A DNA stretch of 64,000 bases. Origin: Ectothiorhodospira marina (GTDB lineage: Bacteria; Pseudomonadota; Gammaproteobacteria; Ectothiorhodospirales; Ectothiorhodospiraceae). The first letter of the stretch is position 1, and each line of letters begins with the position of its first letter. The stretch lies in the NCBI RefSeq assembly GCF_900109495.1, contig NZ_FOAA01000004.1:62001-126000 (forward strand). The letters are read 5' to 3'. Made by a program: the position numbers and the translations under genes. Under the pieces are notes generated by a model. That model searched no databases. It was not told where the DNA came from and worked only from the letters and a program-made list of their open reading frames with translations. Below, in pieces: positions 23,848 to 32,983 of the stretch.

Positions 23848-24846
23848 ATGCTGAAAAGTTGTATTCGTTGGGCGGGTGTGGCCGCTCTGAGTTGCGCGGT
23901 GGCGCTGGGCGGCGCCGTATCCGCGGATGAACATGCCAACTGGCCAAGCTCCGCCAAGGTGGGTACCGCCTCTCAGGGTGGAACCTACTTCATCTATGGC
24001 GCCGGCTGGGCGGGCCTTGTGGACGAAGCCACGGGTGTCAATATGTCCGCTGAGGTCACCGGTGGCCCCGCCCAGAACATGGTGCTGGTCCATCAGGGAC
24101 AGCTTGAATTCGGCATGACCACCATGGGGCCCGCCTTCGAAGGCTGGAATGGCAAGCTGCAGGTGGCCAGAGGCCTGGAAACGCGCAACGTGCGTGCCAT
24201 GTTCCCCATGTATCAGACCCCCATGCAGGTTGTTGCGCTGCAGCGATCGGGTATCGATAGCGTGTCCGATCTGGACGGCAAGCGTGTGGGCGTGGGTCCC
24301 CGTGGGGGCACCGCCAGCATGTTCTGGCCGCGCTTCTTTGAAGACCTGGGTCTGGATGTGCGTGTGCGCTTCGGTGGTGCCGCTGACCAGGTGGGTCAGG
24401 TGCAGGATGGTATCCTGGATGCCTTTGCCTTCGCCGCGGGCGTGCCCATCTCTGCCTTCAGTCAGATCGAGGCTCAGCAGCCGGTGAACATCTTCTCCCT
24501 CAACGAGGAAGAGATCGCCCAGATGGTGGAAAATCACCCCGTGAGCCGCATTGTCATCCCGGGTGGCACCTATCGCACGGTGGAAGAGGATCAGGCCACG
24601 GTGGCACTGTGGAATTTCGCCATTGCCAATAAAGACATGCCGGAGAGCCTGGTTTACGAGATCATGAAGACGGTGCTGGACAACAATGACCGCATGATGA
24701 ACGTGCATCGTTCCGCCAGGGAAACCCTGCCCGAAAACATGGAGCACAACAATTTCATGTGGTTCCATCCGGGAGCCGTGCGTTACTATCAGGAAAAGGG
24801 TATTGAGGTGCCCGAGGATCTGATTCCGCCCGAATACGAGGGCTGA
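23848..24846 (+). CDS. TAXI family TRAP transporter solute-binding protein
   Basis: A 332-residue periplasmic receptor with a Sec signal peptide ending near ALGGAVSA-DEH (residue 27). KVGTASQGGTYFIYGAGWAG is the TAXI-type ligand-site start; GGPAQNMVLVHQGQLEFGM and RVGVGPRGGTASMF follow. The ligand is not predictable. The ribosome binding site AGGAGGAG is very strong. It precedes the fused permease at 24994, with a hairpin between them that should favour more receptor than permease. Confidence 0.93.
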   Translation: MLKSCIRWAGVAALSCAVALGGAVSADEHANWPSSAKVGTASQGGTYFIYGAGWAGLVDEATGVNMSAEVTGGPAQNMVLVHQGQLEFGMTTMGPAFEGWNGKLQVARGLETRNVRAMFPMYQTPMQVVALQRSGIDSVSDLDGKRVGVGPRGGTASMFWPRFFEDLGLDVRVRFGGAADQVGQVQDGILDAFAFAAGVPISAFSQIEAQQPVNIFSLNEEEIAQMVENHPVSRIVIPGGTYRTVEEDQATVALWNFAIANKDMPESLVYEIMKTVLDNNDRMMNVHRSARETLPENMEHNNFMWFHPGAVRYYQEKGIEVPEDLIPPEYEG

Positions 24847-24872
24847 GAAGCTGCCAGGATGGTTGTCAAGGA

Positions 24873-24904
24873 GTCGGGCCGCGCTATTGCGGCCCGACGC
24901 TTTT
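24873..24904 (+). terminator. intercistronic terminator-like hairpin between receptor and permease
   Basis: GTCGGGCCGC (24873-24882) pairs perfectly with GCGGCCCGAC (24889-24898) around a GCTATT loop, followed by GC and TTTT. It probably lets through only part of the transcription, setting a high receptor-to-permease ratio. Confidence 0.75.
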
Positions 24905-24993
24905 GACCTCAACCACACTGACGCTCCGGCCTCACGTCATCCCTGGACGGTGCGTTGCCTTGATTGACACTGAACGCTCAGAAGATCTCTCCC

Positions 24994-27174
24994 ATGACGA
25001 GCTCCGAAAAATCGGGCCCCGCTGAAGATAAAGATATCGCTGCCGCCGCGGCCGCCGCCGAGGAAGGCACCTCCTCTCAGCGCAATCTCACCCGTTGGCA
25101 ATACTGGCTGCTGTTTGCGCTGGGTTTGACCTACACCAGCTTCCACCTGCTGGTCCTCAATGTCTTCCCTGTGGAGACATGGACCTTCCGTATTCTGCAC
25201 GTGGCGGGGGCCTTGGTGATCGGTTTCGCCATTGTCGCCGCCTGCGTACCGCCCGCCGATCAATCACCCGGGCGACGATGGTTGCTTGAGTTACTGCCCA
25301 TGGTGATTACCGTGGGGGCAGCACTCTACTCCGTGGGTGCCATCATTGCCGCCTACATCATGCGCCATGCCTGGGACTACGACGCATGGTCCATGCCCGA
25401 GTGGCTATTCCAGAGTTTCAGCTGGACTCTGCTGGCCGCCACCGTGCTGGGCATCCTGTTCGCCTGGGTCTTCAAGCCCCGTTCGGATCGCATCGGCTGG
25501 TACGACTGGTCATTGATGGCCAGCAGTGTGTCGGTGGGTGCCTATCTGGTCTTCCATCTGGCGGACCTGCAATTTCGCGCGGGCGTGATGCCCACCCAGC
25601 CCGATTTTTGGGTTTCGGTGGCCGGTATCCTGTTGATCCTCGAACTCACTCGCCGTGTCGCCGGCATGGCGCTGGTGGTGATCGCGGCCATCTTCATCCT
25701 CTATGGCTTCGCTGGTCCCTGGTTGCCGGGGGTGCTGGAGCATGGCGGGTACAATGCCGATCGTTTCTTTACCTATCTGTACACCGATAACGGCATCCTT
25801 GGGCCCACCACGGCGGTGTCTTCCACCTACATCATCCTGTTCATCGCCTTTGCCGCCTTCCTGCAGGCCTCCAAGGTGGGTGACTATTTCGTGAACTTTG
25901 CCTTTGCCGCCGCCGGGCGGGCCCGAGGTGGTCCGGCCAAGGTGGCGATATTCGCCAGTGGCCTGATGGGCATGATCAACGGAACCTCGGCCGGTAACGT
26001 GGTGGCCACCGGCTCCCTGACCATCCCTTTGATGAAGCGTGTGGGCTATAGCCCACGCAGTTCGGGTGCCATCGAGGCGGCGGCCTCCACCGGTGGGCAG
26101 ATCATGCCGCCGGTCATGGGGGCGGGTGCCTTCATCATGGCGGAAATCACGGGTATCCCCTATACCGAACTCATCATCGCCGCGCTGATCCCGGCGGTGC
26201 TGTACTTTGCTTCCGTTTACTTCATGGTGGATCTGGAGGCCGCCAGGACAGGGATGAAGGGGTTGCCCTCCAAGGATCTGCCCAAGGTGGGTAAGCTGTT
26301 GAAGCAGGTCTACCTGTTCGCGCCCATTCTTATCCTGATAGGGACGTTGTTCATGGGGTATTCGGTCATCCGCGCCGGTACCGTGGCCTTGATGAGTGCC
26401 GTGGTCGTCAGTTGGCTCACGCCCTTCCGCCTGGGCCTGGTGGGGTCTGCCAAGGCCCTGGAGCTGGCGGCACGCATGTCCATCCAGTTGATTGCCGTTT
26501 GTGCCTGTGCCGGCATCATCGTTGGTGTCATTGGTCTGACGGGTGTGGGGCTACGCTTCTCCACCATGCTCCTGGCGGTGGCGGAAAACAGTCAGCTGCT
26601 GGCCCTGTTCTTTGCCATGGGGATCTCGGTGATCCTGGGCATGGGGATGCCCACCACGGCCGCCTACGCCGTGGCCGCCTCCGTGGTGGCCCCGGGCCTG
26701 GTCCAGATGGGCGTCGAGCCCTTGGTAGCCCACTTCTTCGTGTTCTACTTCGCGGTGATCTCGGCAATCACGCCGCCAGTGGCCCTGGCCGCTTATGCGG
26801 GGGCGGCCATTGCCGGTTCCGAGCCCATGCGCACCTCGGTGACTGCCTTCAAGATCGGGCTGGCGGCCTTCATCGTGCCGTTCATCTTCTTCTATCACCC
26901 GGCCGTGCTCATGGTGGGTGAATGGTGGCAGATCACGCAAAGCTTCCTGTCGGCCTTGCTGGGTGTGTTCATGCTGGCAGCAGGCGCTCAGGGGTGGTTC
27001 TTCGGGATGGCCAACCGCGTGGTGCGGACACTGCTGTTCGTTGGTGCCCTGATGGCCATCTCCGGTGAACTGGTCAGCGATATCGTCGGCCTGGGCCTGG
27101 GAGTCACGTTGCTTGTGTGGCAGTTGAAGATGGCCCGTGGTGGTGGAAAATCCACGGTGGCCGAGGCATCGTGA
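24994..27174 (+). CDS. TRAP transporter fused permease (4TM/12TM)
   Basis: A 726-residue inner-membrane protein that fuses the small (DctQ-type) and large (DctM-type) TRAP subunits, the usual partner of TAXI receptors. About 60 polar/Ala-rich residues precede many hydrophobic helices. Conserved large-subunit motifs include GMINGTSAGNVVATGSLTIPLM, EAAASTGGQIMPPVMGAGAF, GMGMPTTAAYAVAASV and ITPPVALAAYAGAAIAG. ATG 24994 is the first reasonable start (an in-frame TTG lies at 24964). Substrate unknown. Confidence 0.93.
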   Translation: MTSSEKSGPAEDKDIAAAAAAAEEGTSSQRNLTRWQYWLLFALGLTYTSFHLLVLNVFPVETWTFRILHVAGALVIGFAIVAACVPPADQSPGRRWLLELLPMVITVGAALYSVGAIIAAYIMRHAWDYDAWSMPEWLFQSFSWTLLAATVLGILFAWVFKPRSDRIGWYDWSLMASSVSVGAYLVFHLADLQFRAGVMPTQPDFWVSVAGILLILELTRRVAGMALVVIAAIFILYGFAGPWLPGVLEHGGYNADRFFTYLYTDNGILGPTTAVSSTYIILFIAFAAFLQASKVGDYFVNFAFAAAGRARGGPAKVAIFASGLMGMINGTSAGNVVATGSLTIPLMKRVGYSPRSSGAIEAAASTGGQIMPPVMGAGAFIMAEITGIPYTELIIAALIPAVLYFASVYFMVDLEAARTGMKGLPSKDLPKVGKLLKQVYLFAPILILIGTLFMGYSVIRAGTVALMSAVVVSWLTPFRLGLVGSAKALELAARMSIQLIAVCACAGIIVGVIGLTGVGLRFSTMLLAVAENSQLLALFFAMGISVILGMGMPTTAAYAVAASVVAPGLVQMGVEPLVAHFFVFYFAVISAITPPVALAAYAGAAIAGSEPMRTSVTAFKIGLAAFIVPFIFFYHPAVLMVGEWWQITQSFLSALLGVFMLAAGAQGWFFGMANRVVRTLLFVGALMAISGELVSDIVGLGLGVTLLVWQLKMARGGGKSTVAEAS

Positions 27175-27179
27175 CCATC

Positions 27180-27210
27180 GCAGGCAGGCCCTGATGCAGG
27201 GCCTGCCTGC
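27180..27210 (+). terminator. strong hairpin at the end of the TRAP operon
   Basis: GCAGGCAGGCCCT (27180-27192) pairs perfectly over 13 bases with 27198-27210 around loop GATGC, starting 6 bases after the permease stop. No T tract follows. Confidence 0.7.
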
Positions 27211-27286
27211 TGGTGAGCGGCAATGGTGTGTGCGCCGGCTTTCGTCGGGAATCTGTTCTTGCGATGAATGGTGATAAGGGGGCGTC

Positions 27287-27829
27287 ATGGGAGACCAAGC
27301 CTATCTGGTGGCACTCACCGGGGAACGGGTCGAAGGGGTGGACCTGGCCACGGCGCGGTCCAACCTGGCCAGCCTGTTTCGTATCACCGAGGCGCGGGCC
27401 GCGGCCATGCTGTCGGGTAAGCCCGTGGTCATCAAGAAAGGGGTGGATGAGGTCACGGCCAGGCGATATCAGGCCTCCCTCAGGGAAGCGGGTGTACTGG
27501 CCCGGCTGATGGCCTGCGCGCCGGAGCCTGATCCGTCGTCCACCTCGACCGAGGACCCGGGCGAGCCGCCCATCCCATCCGGTGCAGAGGCGCAGATCCC
27601 GGAGGCGGGTTGGACCCTGGCGCCTGTGGGCACCGATCTGAGTGATCGTGAGGAACCTCCTCCCCTGGAGGTGGACCTGTCTGAACTGACACTGGCTGAG
27701 CCCGGTGTCACCCTGGGCACCCCCCGGGACCACCCTCCCTTGAAGGTGGATACCAGCGATCTCACCCTCGCATCAGTACCCAACGAGGATGGGCCATCAT
27801 CAGAGGGATCGGACAACCCCCGTCAGTAA
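27287..27829 (+). CDS. hypothetical protein with a small N-terminal domain and disordered acidic tail
   Basis: 180 residues, not recognised. The first ~75 residues look folded (alternating hydrophobic pattern, LTGERVEGVDLATARSNLASL, then VVIKKGVDEVTARRYQ and SLREAGVLARL). The rest is Pro/Glu/Asp/Ser-rich and probably disordered. The tail carries an imperfect repeat: PPLEVDLSELTLAEPG and later PPLKVDTSDLTLASVP. There is no signal peptide or membrane helix. A GGGGG run 5 bases before ATG serves as ribosome binding site. It may be a regulatory or scaffold protein, but that is a guess. Confidence 0.65.
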   Translation: MGDQAYLVALTGERVEGVDLATARSNLASLFRITEARAAAMLSGKPVVIKKGVDEVTARRYQASLREAGVLARLMACAPEPDPSSTSTEDPGEPPIPSGAEAQIPEAGWTLAPVGTDLSDREEPPPLEVDLSELTLAEPGVTLGTPRDHPPLKVDTSDLTLASVPNEDGPSSEGSDNPRQ

Positions 27830-27950
27830 CCCGGATGCACTGCGAAGCGGGCCTCGCCTGTGAAGTGAAAACAACAAGCACCAAACTTTCCCTTCCCGGT
27901 GCTTTCCAATACAGGCAAGCCAGCCATGCACTCCCGGGAGGTAACCCACC

Positions 27951-28592
27951 GTGTTCTCTTTCATGCGCAAGACCGCCATGCCCCGTCCTGACCAGGCCCT
28001 GCCCGGTCGAGATGAGCCAATGCCCGTGAGTGAGCGCCATGGGGTGCTCAACACCCCCATGAAACCCCCGTATCCTGAAGGCATGAAGATGGCGATGTTC
28101 GGGATGGGGTGCTTCTGGGGCGCCGAGCGGGCCTTCTGGGAGCTATCCGGGGTGCATGTGACCGCCGTCGGCTATGCTGGCGGCCATACGCCCAATCCCA
28201 CCTACAAGGAGGTGTGTAGTGGGATGACCGGCCACAACGAGGTGGTGCAGGTGGTGTTTGATCCGCAGATCATCAGTTATCAGGATCTGCTGAAGGTCTT
28301 CTGGCAATCCCACGACCCAACCCAGGGCATGCGTCAGGGTAACGATGTCGGTACCCAGTACCGCTCCGGCATCTACACCCACGACGACGACCAGGCCCGA
28401 GAGGCGGCCGAGTCCCGAGAGGTGTATCAGCAGGCCCTGAACGCCAGGGGGCGGGGCGCCATCACCACCGAGATTGTGCCGGCGCCGACCTTCTATTTTG
28501 CCGAGGATGACCATCAACAGTATCTGGCCAAGGTGCCGGGTGGCTATTGTGGACTGGGCGGTACGGGCATCCCCTGGCCACAGGCATCCTGA
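27951..28592 (+). CDS. msrA: peptide-methionine (S)-S-oxide reductase MsrA
   Basis: A 213-residue repair enzyme reducing methionine-S-sulfoxide in proteins. The catalytic Cys54 is in [35 protein letters not shown] follows. The C-terminal [10 protein letters not shown] holds a resolving Cys. GTG 27951 is preferred because GGGAGGT lies 8 bases upstream; ATG 27963 is an alternative. Its last 49 bases overlap the end of the convergent ketosynthase-like gene. Confidence 0.95.
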   Translation: MFSFMRKTAMPRPDQALPGRDEPMPVSERHGVLNTPMKPPYPEGMKMAMFGMGCFWGAERAFWELSGVHVTAVGYAGGHTPNPTYKEVCSGMTGHNEVVQVVFDPQIISYQDLLKVFWQSHDPTQGMRQGNDVGTQYRSGIYTHDDDQAREAAESREVYQQALNARGRGAITTEIVPAPTFYFAEDDHQQYLAKVPGGYCGLGGTGIPWPQAS

Positions 28593-29677
28593 CCGGTTTC
28601 ATCGCCCAGAATGACGGCGCCGCGCTCGTCGCCAAGGGGACAATCCAGCACGGCGGTGGTGGCAATGCGGGGCCCGGCGCCGGATCGGACCATGAACCGG
28701 GTGTGCCGCATCCAGATGCTGGCCAGGGCCAGTTGTAGCAACCATTGCACGGCACCAGCGTGACCGGTGGCGACGCCGCTATTGAGGGTGGGGGGCGTCA
28801 TGGATTCCGGGGGCAAGGGATCATTGTCGGGCGCTGGGGGGAGTGGCGAACCCTCCTGAATGTCGGCGCGCAGAGGCCACAGGCGTGCCTGACAACTCCA
28901 CCACGCCCGATCCCCCTGGGGGCCGCTTCCCGGTGGCAATACGATGCCATCCAGGTCCGATGGCTTGAGGCCTGCCTGTCCCAGGGCGCTGTCCAGGGCC
29001 TGGGGCAGGGCGGGATGCTCATCGGGCGCGCCGCATCCCGGTGTGGGTTCGGGGCAGCTGTCCCAACCCAGTACATGGATTCCCCTGCCGTTATCTCGCA
29101 TCGGGAGGAAGACTGCGGCCTCGCCCGGGACGAGGCCGTCTTCATTGTCCCAGGCCAGGGGCACCTGGCAGTCCACCAGGCTCAGCAGGCTTTCAGGGTG
29201 CAGAAGACTGTCCACGCCACCCAGGAACAGAGTGCGGTCCGGGTGGCAGGACAGCGCATCCCGCGCTTGATCCAGCAGCGTGATGTCGGATCCATCCACG
29301 CAGACAGGTTGCCATCGTGCTTCGGGGTGGCGCAGGCCTGCCTCGGCCATCCAGCCCCAGAATGCTTCCGGGTGCGGCCGAGCCCGTTCACCCGAGGTGG
29401 GGTGATACGGCCATAAGACCAGAGCTTGGGCGGGCAGGGGATGCCTCAGGGCGCCCCTGAGGAGGGCTCGCATTCGCGTGACGCTGTCCTGCGAGGTGTT
29501 CATCGAGGGCACCCCGCGCAGCACCTGGTGACATCCCTCGGGAGAAGCCAATGCCGCCGTGTGGGTGAGGCGTTGCTCCATGCCCAACGGTGTGGAAGCC
29601 GCGGCCCAGAGCGCCAGGGGATCGTTGCCGGCTGCGGTGCACAGACCCATATGGGCCGGGTCCAACACCAGTGTCAT
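28544..29677 (-). CDS. degenerate beta-ketoacyl synthase/thiolase-fold protein of a type VI secretion accessory cluster
   Basis: 377 residues with a weak thiolase-fold pattern: [17 protein letters not shown] resembles the ketosynthase DGxxxGEGA segment, and [19 protein letters not shown] resembles its GHxxxAAG segment. The usual active-site Cys context is not visible, so it is probably non-catalytic. Genes of this sort are found beside DUF2169 and TIGR02270 genes in type VI secretion effector islands. It overlaps the upstream DUF2169 gene by 4 bases (ATGA) and the convergent msrA by 49 bases. Role unknown. Confidence 0.65.
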   Translation of the reverse strand: MTLVLDPAHMGLCTAAGNDPLALWAAASTPLGMEQRLTHTAALASPEGCHQVLRGVPSMNTSQDSVTRMRALLRGALRHPLPAQALVLWPYHPTSGERARPHPEAFWGWMAEAGLRHPEARWQPVCVDGSDITLLDQARDALSCHPDRTLFLGGVDSLLHPESLLSLVDCQVPLAWDNEDGLVPGEAAVFLPMRDNGRGIHVLGWDSCPEPTPGCGAPDEHPALPQALDSALGQAGLKPSDLDGIVLPPGSGPQGDRAWWSCQARLWPLRADIQEGSPLPPAPDNDPLPPESMTPPTLNSGVATGHAGAVQWLLQLALASIWMRHTRFMVRSGAGPRIATTAVLDCPLGDERGAVILGDETGQDACGQGMPVPPSPQ

Positions 29678-30480
29678 GGGCCATTGTCTCCGGAGACGGT
29701 GTTGTCCTGCTCATCCCGGTGGCGGACGATGATCCAGCCGGCATTGTCGGTCCTCTCCTTGGGCAGGCATGCCCGGAATAGCCGATGAACCCGTCGGGTG
29801 ACCAGATCCAGGGTCAGAGTATCGCAAGTCAGATGCAGTCGCTTTCGTTGGCCATTGCCAATCACCCAGGCCTGAACCGGGTCGGTTGATGGCAGTATCA
29901 GATTCAGATGCCGCTCACCCCGCCGTGCTCCGCGCGCCTTCAACTGAAGCCGTTCGCCCCCCGTGAAGGGACCCGGCAGGCGCTGATCCGGTGGAGCTGC
30001 CTGGTGGCAGTGCAGGGGCAGTGCGCCCTGGATGGGAGGGGAATGAATACGATCGGGGGCCGTGTTCAAGCCCCTCAGGAGGCGGGCCCGGTGCGAGGGA
30101 AGGCCTGCTGCATCCTTGCCGGGCCTCAGGGTGATCACCTGGGCGCGTTCCCGAAAGTGTTTTCCCCAGAGCCGGTGTCCATCCCGCCACAGGGTGATGT
30201 CCAGGCCTCTCCCCCTACCGGGAGATCCGTGCAGCAGAAACTCCGCCTGTGCCTTGAAAGGCACGATCTCCGACGGACGACACAGCCCAATGCCCGGGTG
30301 GGGGATATCCAGCGTGTCGGTCAATACCAGGGGTTCACTGGGCAGCAGGGCTCGCAGGCAGCCCGTACCGTCCAGCGCGTGGCTGCACTTCACTACCAGC
30401 GTGATCCCCCTGTGTCCCTGGGGATCAAAACCGGGGAAGAGACCGGCGGTCCATGTGGTTCGGTTCGTCAGTTCATGCAT
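29674..30480 (-). CDS. DUF2169 domain protein (type VI secretion adaptor-like)
   Basis: 268 residues starting MHELTNRTTWTAGLF with GHRGITLVVKCSHAL shortly after, the N-terminal pattern of DUF2169 proteins. DUF2169 is one of the adaptor/chaperone families found with PAAR-like proteins and effectors in type VI secretion loci. It overlaps the TIGR02270 gene upstream by 8 bases and the ketosynthase-like gene downstream by 4. No PAAR, DUF4150 or effector gene is adjacent, so its cargo is missing or elsewhere. Confidence 0.78.
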   Translation of the reverse strand: MHELTNRTTWTAGLFPGFDPQGHRGITLVVKCSHALDGTGCLRALLPSEPLVLTDTLDIPHPGIGLCRPSEIVPFKAQAEFLLHGSPGRGRGLDITLWRDGHRLWGKHFRERAQVITLRPGKDAAGLPSHRARLLRGLNTAPDRIHSPPIQGALPLHCHQAAPPDQRLPGPFTGGERLQLKARGARRGERHLNLILPSTDPVQAWVIGNGQRKRLHLTCDTLTLDLVTRRVHRLFRACLPKERTDNAGWIIVRHRDEQDNTVSGDNGP

Positions 30481-31642
30481 GCACCACCTCCTGACGGGAC
30501 GCCCTCCGCAATGCCTGAATACGCTCGGCCAACTGCTGTCGTCGCCGGTATTGCCAGTGTTCCCGCGGTGGCGCCGGGAGCCTACCCAGGGTCAGGGCAA
30601 GACGCAACTGCAGCCCATCCGCCTCACGTCCCGCCGTGGCCATCACCTGGCAGGCCAGGCTGATGGGATTTTGCGGTGCGCCCTGCCAGAGGCGCTGGCG
30701 GGGATGGAGCCGGGGACGCATCTGTCGCCACCAGGAGTGGGCCATCGCCTGAGGGCCAGGGCCGGCATCGGCGTGCCATGGCCGCGGGCCGCGCGAAACC
30801 CTTGGCAGTCGCAGACCCGAAACGGCCTCCAGCGCCGCATGGATTTCAGGCAGGTGGCGTGCCTGGGTCAGGCCCGCGATGAGCGCATCCACTGCCGCCG
30901 GCGTTCCATTCAGGGCCAGGCCCCATGCCGCGCCCGGCTGTCGGGGGAGCGCATCGACCAGCGTTTCCAGGGCCTCGGGCAGGCCCAGGGCGCCCATGAG
31001 TCGCAGCACGGCGTCGCTGGTCTCGATCTGTTGCAACTGCGCCAGCCCCTCACGGGCCGATATCCGCCCCCGAGCACAGGCGCCGCGCACCCACCAATAC
31101 TGCATCGCCGAAGAGGCATCGCTTGCCAGGATGTCCCGGTCGACGTTCGGGGCGCCGGGATGATCGGCCATCCAGCGCAGTTGGGCCAGCATGGCGTTGG
31201 GATCGTCGCTGGATGTGAGGTGCGGCAGCTGGGCGGGTACACCTTCCTGACAGCGGGCGATTTCCCAGCAGAGCGGTCGCAGGGCTGGAACGGAGTCCAG
31301 GGTGGTCAGCCAGGGTCCCAGTGGCTCGGGGGACAGGTGAATCAGCAGCCAGCGCCAGGGGTGTCGTTCATCCTCGATCAGGGCGCTGACCACGTCCTCT
31401 GGAGGGGGCGGCTGATGGCTCACCCAGGTGGCGGCACAGCGCAGGAAGCGGGCAGAGTCTGAGGCGTCCTCAGGCAGCACGGCGTTGGCGTCACGCCCCA
31501 GCAGCAGCCACTGGGTAAGCAAACGTTGCTCCAGCCGCTCGAGGCTGGCGGCGTCGTCCAGTGGCAGGGCCTGACGGCGGCGATGCTGATCCCACAGGGC
31601 CCGGGCCAGGTCTTCATGTTGTTTCCAGAGAGGCCGTTCCAT
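30473..31642 (-). CDS. TIGR02270-family HEAT-like repeat protein
   Basis: 389 residues, rich in Ala, Leu, Arg and Trp, with repeated helical pairs (for example SDAVLRLMGALGLPEALETL and GTPAAVDALIAGLTQARH) like HEAT repeats. This matches the TIGR02270 family described from type VI secretion neighbourhoods; its function is unknown, possibly scaffold-like. It starts 15 bases after the DUF6484 gene and overlaps DUF2169 by 8 bases. Confidence 0.72.
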   Translation of the reverse strand: MERPLWKQHEDLARALWDQHRRRQALPLDDAASLERLEQRLLTQWLLLGRDANAVLPEDASDSARFLRCAATWVSHQPPPPEDVVSALIEDERHPWRWLLIHLSPEPLGPWLTTLDSVPALRPLCWEIARCQEGVPAQLPHLTSSDDPNAMLAQLRWMADHPGAPNVDRDILASDASSAMQYWWVRGACARGRISAREGLAQLQQIETSDAVLRLMGALGLPEALETLVDALPRQPGAAWGLALNGTPAAVDALIAGLTQARHLPEIHAALEAVSGLRLPRVSRGPRPWHADAGPGPQAMAHSWWRQMRPRLHPRQRLWQGAPQNPISLACQVMATAGREADGLQLRLALTLGRLPAPPREHWQYRRRQQLAERIQALRRASRQEVVHA

Positions 31643-31657
31643 GGCGATGCTCCCGGG

Positions 31658-32107
31658 TCAGTTAAAGTGGATACGGGCCGCCAGAAAGTGCATCAGCCGC
31701 GCCATGATGCCGTGCAGTTCCCGGCCACGCATTTCCATGCGGCCCGCCGGATCCAGAGTCATGGAGGACTCCCCGCAGCGCAGATACAGACCGCGTTCGG
31801 CCCGCAACTGCACGTGGCCGTCACGTTCGGTGACCGCCTGGGAGGGCGGGGCCTCCCCATGGCGACGGAGGCGGTCCAGGATCACCGGACCCGTGGCCGG
31901 TTGCAGCAGTACCAGTACCCGGTCTCCCGGGCGCAGGGCCGGTGTGGACTGGGCGTGGGCCATGGGGCACACGGTGGTGCCCTCGCAGTCCACCCAGAGG
32001 GCCTCGCCGGCCTGGGCCTGGACAACGCGGGCCAGTGTCACCTGGCGGGTATTCGCAGGCGATGACTGCGGGTTGGGGTTCAGCGGCAAGATGTCTTTGG
32101 CCTGCAT
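31658..32107 (-). CDS. DUF6484-type protein, first gene of the type VI accessory cluster
   Basis: 149 residues. The central part (VTLARVVQAQAGEALWVDC to LRPGDRVLVLLQPATGPVILDRL) is a small beta-rich, OB-like module, followed by LRAERGLYLRCGESSMTLDPAGRMEMRG, which resembles the beta-prism repeats of VgrG-associated proteins. This fits DUF6484 proteins of type VI secretion islands. It leads a four-gene reverse-strand operon. Confidence 0.65.
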   Translation of the reverse strand: MQAKDILPLNPNPQSSPANTRQVTLARVVQAQAGEALWVDCEGTTVCPMAHAQSTPALRPGDRVLVLLQPATGPVILDRLRRHGEAPPSQAVTERDGHVQLRAERGLYLRCGESSMTLDPAGRMEMRGRELHGIMARLMHFLAARIHFN

Positions 32108-32194
32108 GGTGGCACTCTCCCTGTGAGCGGGGCCGCGGCCCCAGGATGGTCCTTTGGGCGATTCCCCTCGCCCGGTACCAGCATCCTACTGGGA

Positions 32195-32980
32195 TCAGAC
32201 CCTGACCGACAAGTCCCTGCTGGATTCCACCAGCCCCTGGAACAGGCGTCGCTGGCGTGACTTCTGGGGCAGGTACTCCGGGTGCCACTGTACCCCCAGG
32301 ATGAGCGAAGCGCTTCGACTCTCGATGGCCTGGATCACGCCGCTGGCTTCCCGTGCCGCCACCACCAGATCCTGGCCCAGGTCGGCCACCGCCTGGTTGT
32401 GCAGGGCATTGACGGACAGGGGTTCCGCGCCGGTCAGTTCGGCAATGCGTGAGCCCTCGGTCAGGGTGACCACCTTGCGCGGCAGCACACTGCGCACCTG
32501 GGGGTGCTCCTGGTAAAAGCCTTCCAGATTCTGGTGCAACGTGCCGCCGCAGACCACATTCAGCAACTGCATGCCCCGGCAGATGCCCAGCATGGGCAGG
32601 CCCTGATCCAAAGCCTCCAGGATCAGCGTCCGTTCCAGACGATCCCGGTCAGCGTCGCCACCATGCCGTTTGGTGTACAGCACCCGGCGCAGCAGCCACA
32701 GCAGTGGATAGAGCACAAACCCCAGGATGCGTTGTCTCCAGCCAATCTCGGTGGCATCGATCTCGCGGATCAGGCTCAACGGGTCCTGGCCATAGAGGCT
32801 GGGATCCACATCCGCACCGCCGCCGATCACCAGGCCGTCCAGTTCCCGACAGCTGCGGGGCCGCCCGGGGGTGATATGAATGGCCTTGCCGCCAGCCCGC
32901 CAGATGGCCCACCATGTCATGATCCAGGCGGCCACGCCGCCCCGATCTGGCCCTGTCACGCCAATGCGGGGTCGTGCCAT
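32195..32980 (-). CDS. class I glutamine amidotransferase, gamma-glutamyl-GABA hydrolase (PuuD)-like, partner of an amidoligase
   Basis: 261 residues with a glutamine amidotransferase/peptidase triad: Cys134 in LGICRGMQLLN, His233 and Glu235 in VQWHPEYL. GLVIGGGADVDPSLYG (49-64) is PuuD-like. A hydrophobic stretch at 85-102 (GFVLYPLLWLLRRVLY) is an insertion that could tether it to the membrane. It is 3 bases after the amidoligase gene. Amidoligase plus class I glutamine amidotransferase pairs are known from comparative genomics and are thought to build and cut gamma-glutamyl-type amide bonds. Confidence 0.85.
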   Translation of the reverse strand: MARPRIGVTGPDRGGVAAWIMTWWAIWRAGGKAIHITPGRPRSCRELDGLVIGGGADVDPSLYGQDPLSLIREIDATEIGWRQRILGFVLYPLLWLLRRVLYTKRHGGDADRDRLERTLILEALDQGLPMLGICRGMQLLNVVCGGTLHQNLEGFYQEHPQVRSVLPRKVVTLTEGSRIAELTGAEPLSVNALHNQAVADLGQDLVVAAREASGVIQAIESRSASLILGVQWHPEYLPQKSRQRRLFQGLVESSRDLSVRV

Positions 32981-32983
32981 GAT

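Noticed and set aside
23725-24918. A 397-codon reverse frame opposite the TAXI receptor
   Set aside because: Shadow frame of a gene with signal peptide, ribosome binding site and conserved motifs on the forward strand.
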